From Deltaproteobacteria bacterium (GTDB lineage: Bacteria; Myxococcota_A; UBA9160; UBA4427), in the NCBI GenBank assembly GCA_019310385.1, contig JAFDEK010000003.1, positions 1-64,000 of the forward strand: DNA of 64,000 nt, written 5' to 3'. Below the pieces are notes generated by a model. The model was given only the letters and a program-made list of their open reading frames with translations. It made no database searches and was not told the DNA's origin. Made by a program: the position numbers and the translations under genes. Positions 63,462 through 64,000 of the stretch are shown here, piece by piece (position 1 is the first letter of the stretch; every line of letters begins with the position of its first letter).

Positions 63462-64000
63462 ATGCCCGGCAAGTCGGATTCCAACGACAGGCACGCAGGC
63501 AGCGAGAGCGCGGAGCTTCGCATGGAACCCTTGCGCCGGCGCGCGGCCACCGCCCTCGAGCGCGGGCTCACCTTCGTAGAGGCTCATGGCAACCCCTTCT
63601 CCCGCCTGCGGGTTCAGGTGCTGCTCGAAGCGGTTCCGCCGGATCGCGGCATCGACGCGCTCTCGGCCCGGCAGAACCGGGACGGGTCCTTCGTCCGGCT
63701 CGGGCAGGTTCTGCCGGGTGCCCTCGAGGCCGATCTCGCCGCAGCCGGCGTTCCGGATCCGCTTCTCGGCACCTTCGAGGCGCTGCGGATCCTGTCGGAT
63801 CAGCGGGGACTCCACGCCGCTGCTGCCGAGAAGGCCGTGGACTTCCTCGCATCGGTTCAGCAGGAGGACGGGAGCTGGGGGCCGGAGCCAGGCGACCGGG
63901 CGGCGGAAGAGGGAGTCGAGGGCGTTCGCCTCTTCGTGACCGGCTGCCTGACCGGGCTGCTGGGCGGGACGCGCTTCGCCCGGCCGCAGCTGCTCGAGAG
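63462..64000 (+). CDS. partial gene: terpene cyclase/prenyltransferase-like toroid protein
   Basis: The reading frame from ATG 63462 (AGGAAG about ten bases upstream) is open to the window edge, 179 codons. Two copies of the QxxDGS(W/F) repeat typical of squalene cyclase and related alpha/alpha toroids are seen: ARQNRDGSFVRLG and SVQQEDGSWGPEP. Between them lie helices such as LLGTFEALRILSDQRGLHAA. No catalytic Asp motif is in the visible part, so the class of product cannot be given. The gene is cut off at the right edge. Confidence 0.7.
   Translation, partial: MPGKSDSNDRHAGSESAELRMEPLRRRAATALERGLTFVEAHGNPFSRLRVQVLLEAVPPDRGIDALSARQNRDGSFVRLGQVLPGALEADLAAAGVPDPLLGTFEALRILSDQRGLHAAAAEKAVDFLASVQQEDGSWGPEPGDRAAEEGVEGVRLFVTGCLTGLLGGTRFARPQLLE

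Overview
The window is a GC-rich (roughly two-thirds G+C) chromosomal segment of a Gram-negative bacterium. It has an outer membrane (Mla-type lipid transport, beta-barrels ending in aromatic residues, many lipoproteins, a secretin), Tat signals, PEP-CTERM-like sorting tails, a Lys-rich histone H1-like protein and several acyl-CoA dehydrogenases. This suits a deltaproteobacterial-grade lineage (Myxococcota, Desulfobacterota, Binatota or a relative). No rRNA, tRNA or phylogenetic marker is present, so that placement is inference.

Region 1 (1-8 kb): two sulfatase-superfamily lipoproteins that lack the usual formylglycine cysteine, NadA, an AsnB-type amidotransferase, and an IS1-like insertion sequence (6796-8024). 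The IS has 25-bp terminal inverted repeats and sits flush between the stop codons of two convergent genes. A CBS-pair protein follows.

Region 2 (8.6-19.1 kb, minus strand): an eight-gene run that looks like one unit. It encodes two exported single-heme c-type proteins (one a LamG lipoprotein), a Tat-exported DUF1501 protein, ExbD-like, TonB-like and ExbB/TolQ-like motor parts, a large periplasmic helical protein and a lipoprotein. I know of no described function for this combination; it is the strongest candidate for an undescribed system.

Region 3 (19.4-25.0 kb, plus strand): DsbD/ScsB-type transporter, TlpA-like thioredoxin, tiny DUF4266 lipoprotein ending in Gly/Cys, DUF3570 barrel and a variant ApbE flavin transferase. 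This looks like an envelope redox module, divergent from region 2 and preceded by a CRP-like palindrome.

Region 4 (25.0-34.0 kb): an orphan secretin with a barrel partner; a long intergenic region with a compact predicted RNA fold upstream of a PEP-CTERM-like protein; and an Mla/MCE operon (MlaB-MlaE fusion, MlaF, MlaD, PqiC-like lipoprotein).

Region 5 (34.0-39.7 kb): malate-CoA ligase (two subunits), a small ferredoxin, malyl-CoA lyase and mesaconyl-CoA hydratase, a C4/C5 CoA-ester and glyoxylate module. The ligase alpha gene has no stop codon and reads in frame through the ferredoxin gene into the lyase gene. A response regulator and a CBS protein lie within the region.

Region 6 (39.9-50.2 kb): three-subunit proton-translocating transhydrogenase, dienelactone hydrolase, PAS and PilZ proteins, acyl-CoA dehydrogenase, class I FBP aldolase, PrfC and a CPBP protease.

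Region 7 (50.3-64 kb): histone H1-like gene with a good promoter and terminator, a barrel, an SPFH protein, a tandem-repeat propeller protein, a secretin-like gene broken by two frameshifts, a 7-bp satellite before an unknown exported protein, acyl-CoA dehydrogenase, zinc alcohol dehydrogenase, a deoxyhypusine synthase-like enzyme, a DUF255 protein, an RlmI-like methyltransferase, and the start of a cyclase-like gene cut by the window edge. The first 63 bases hold nothing I recognise.
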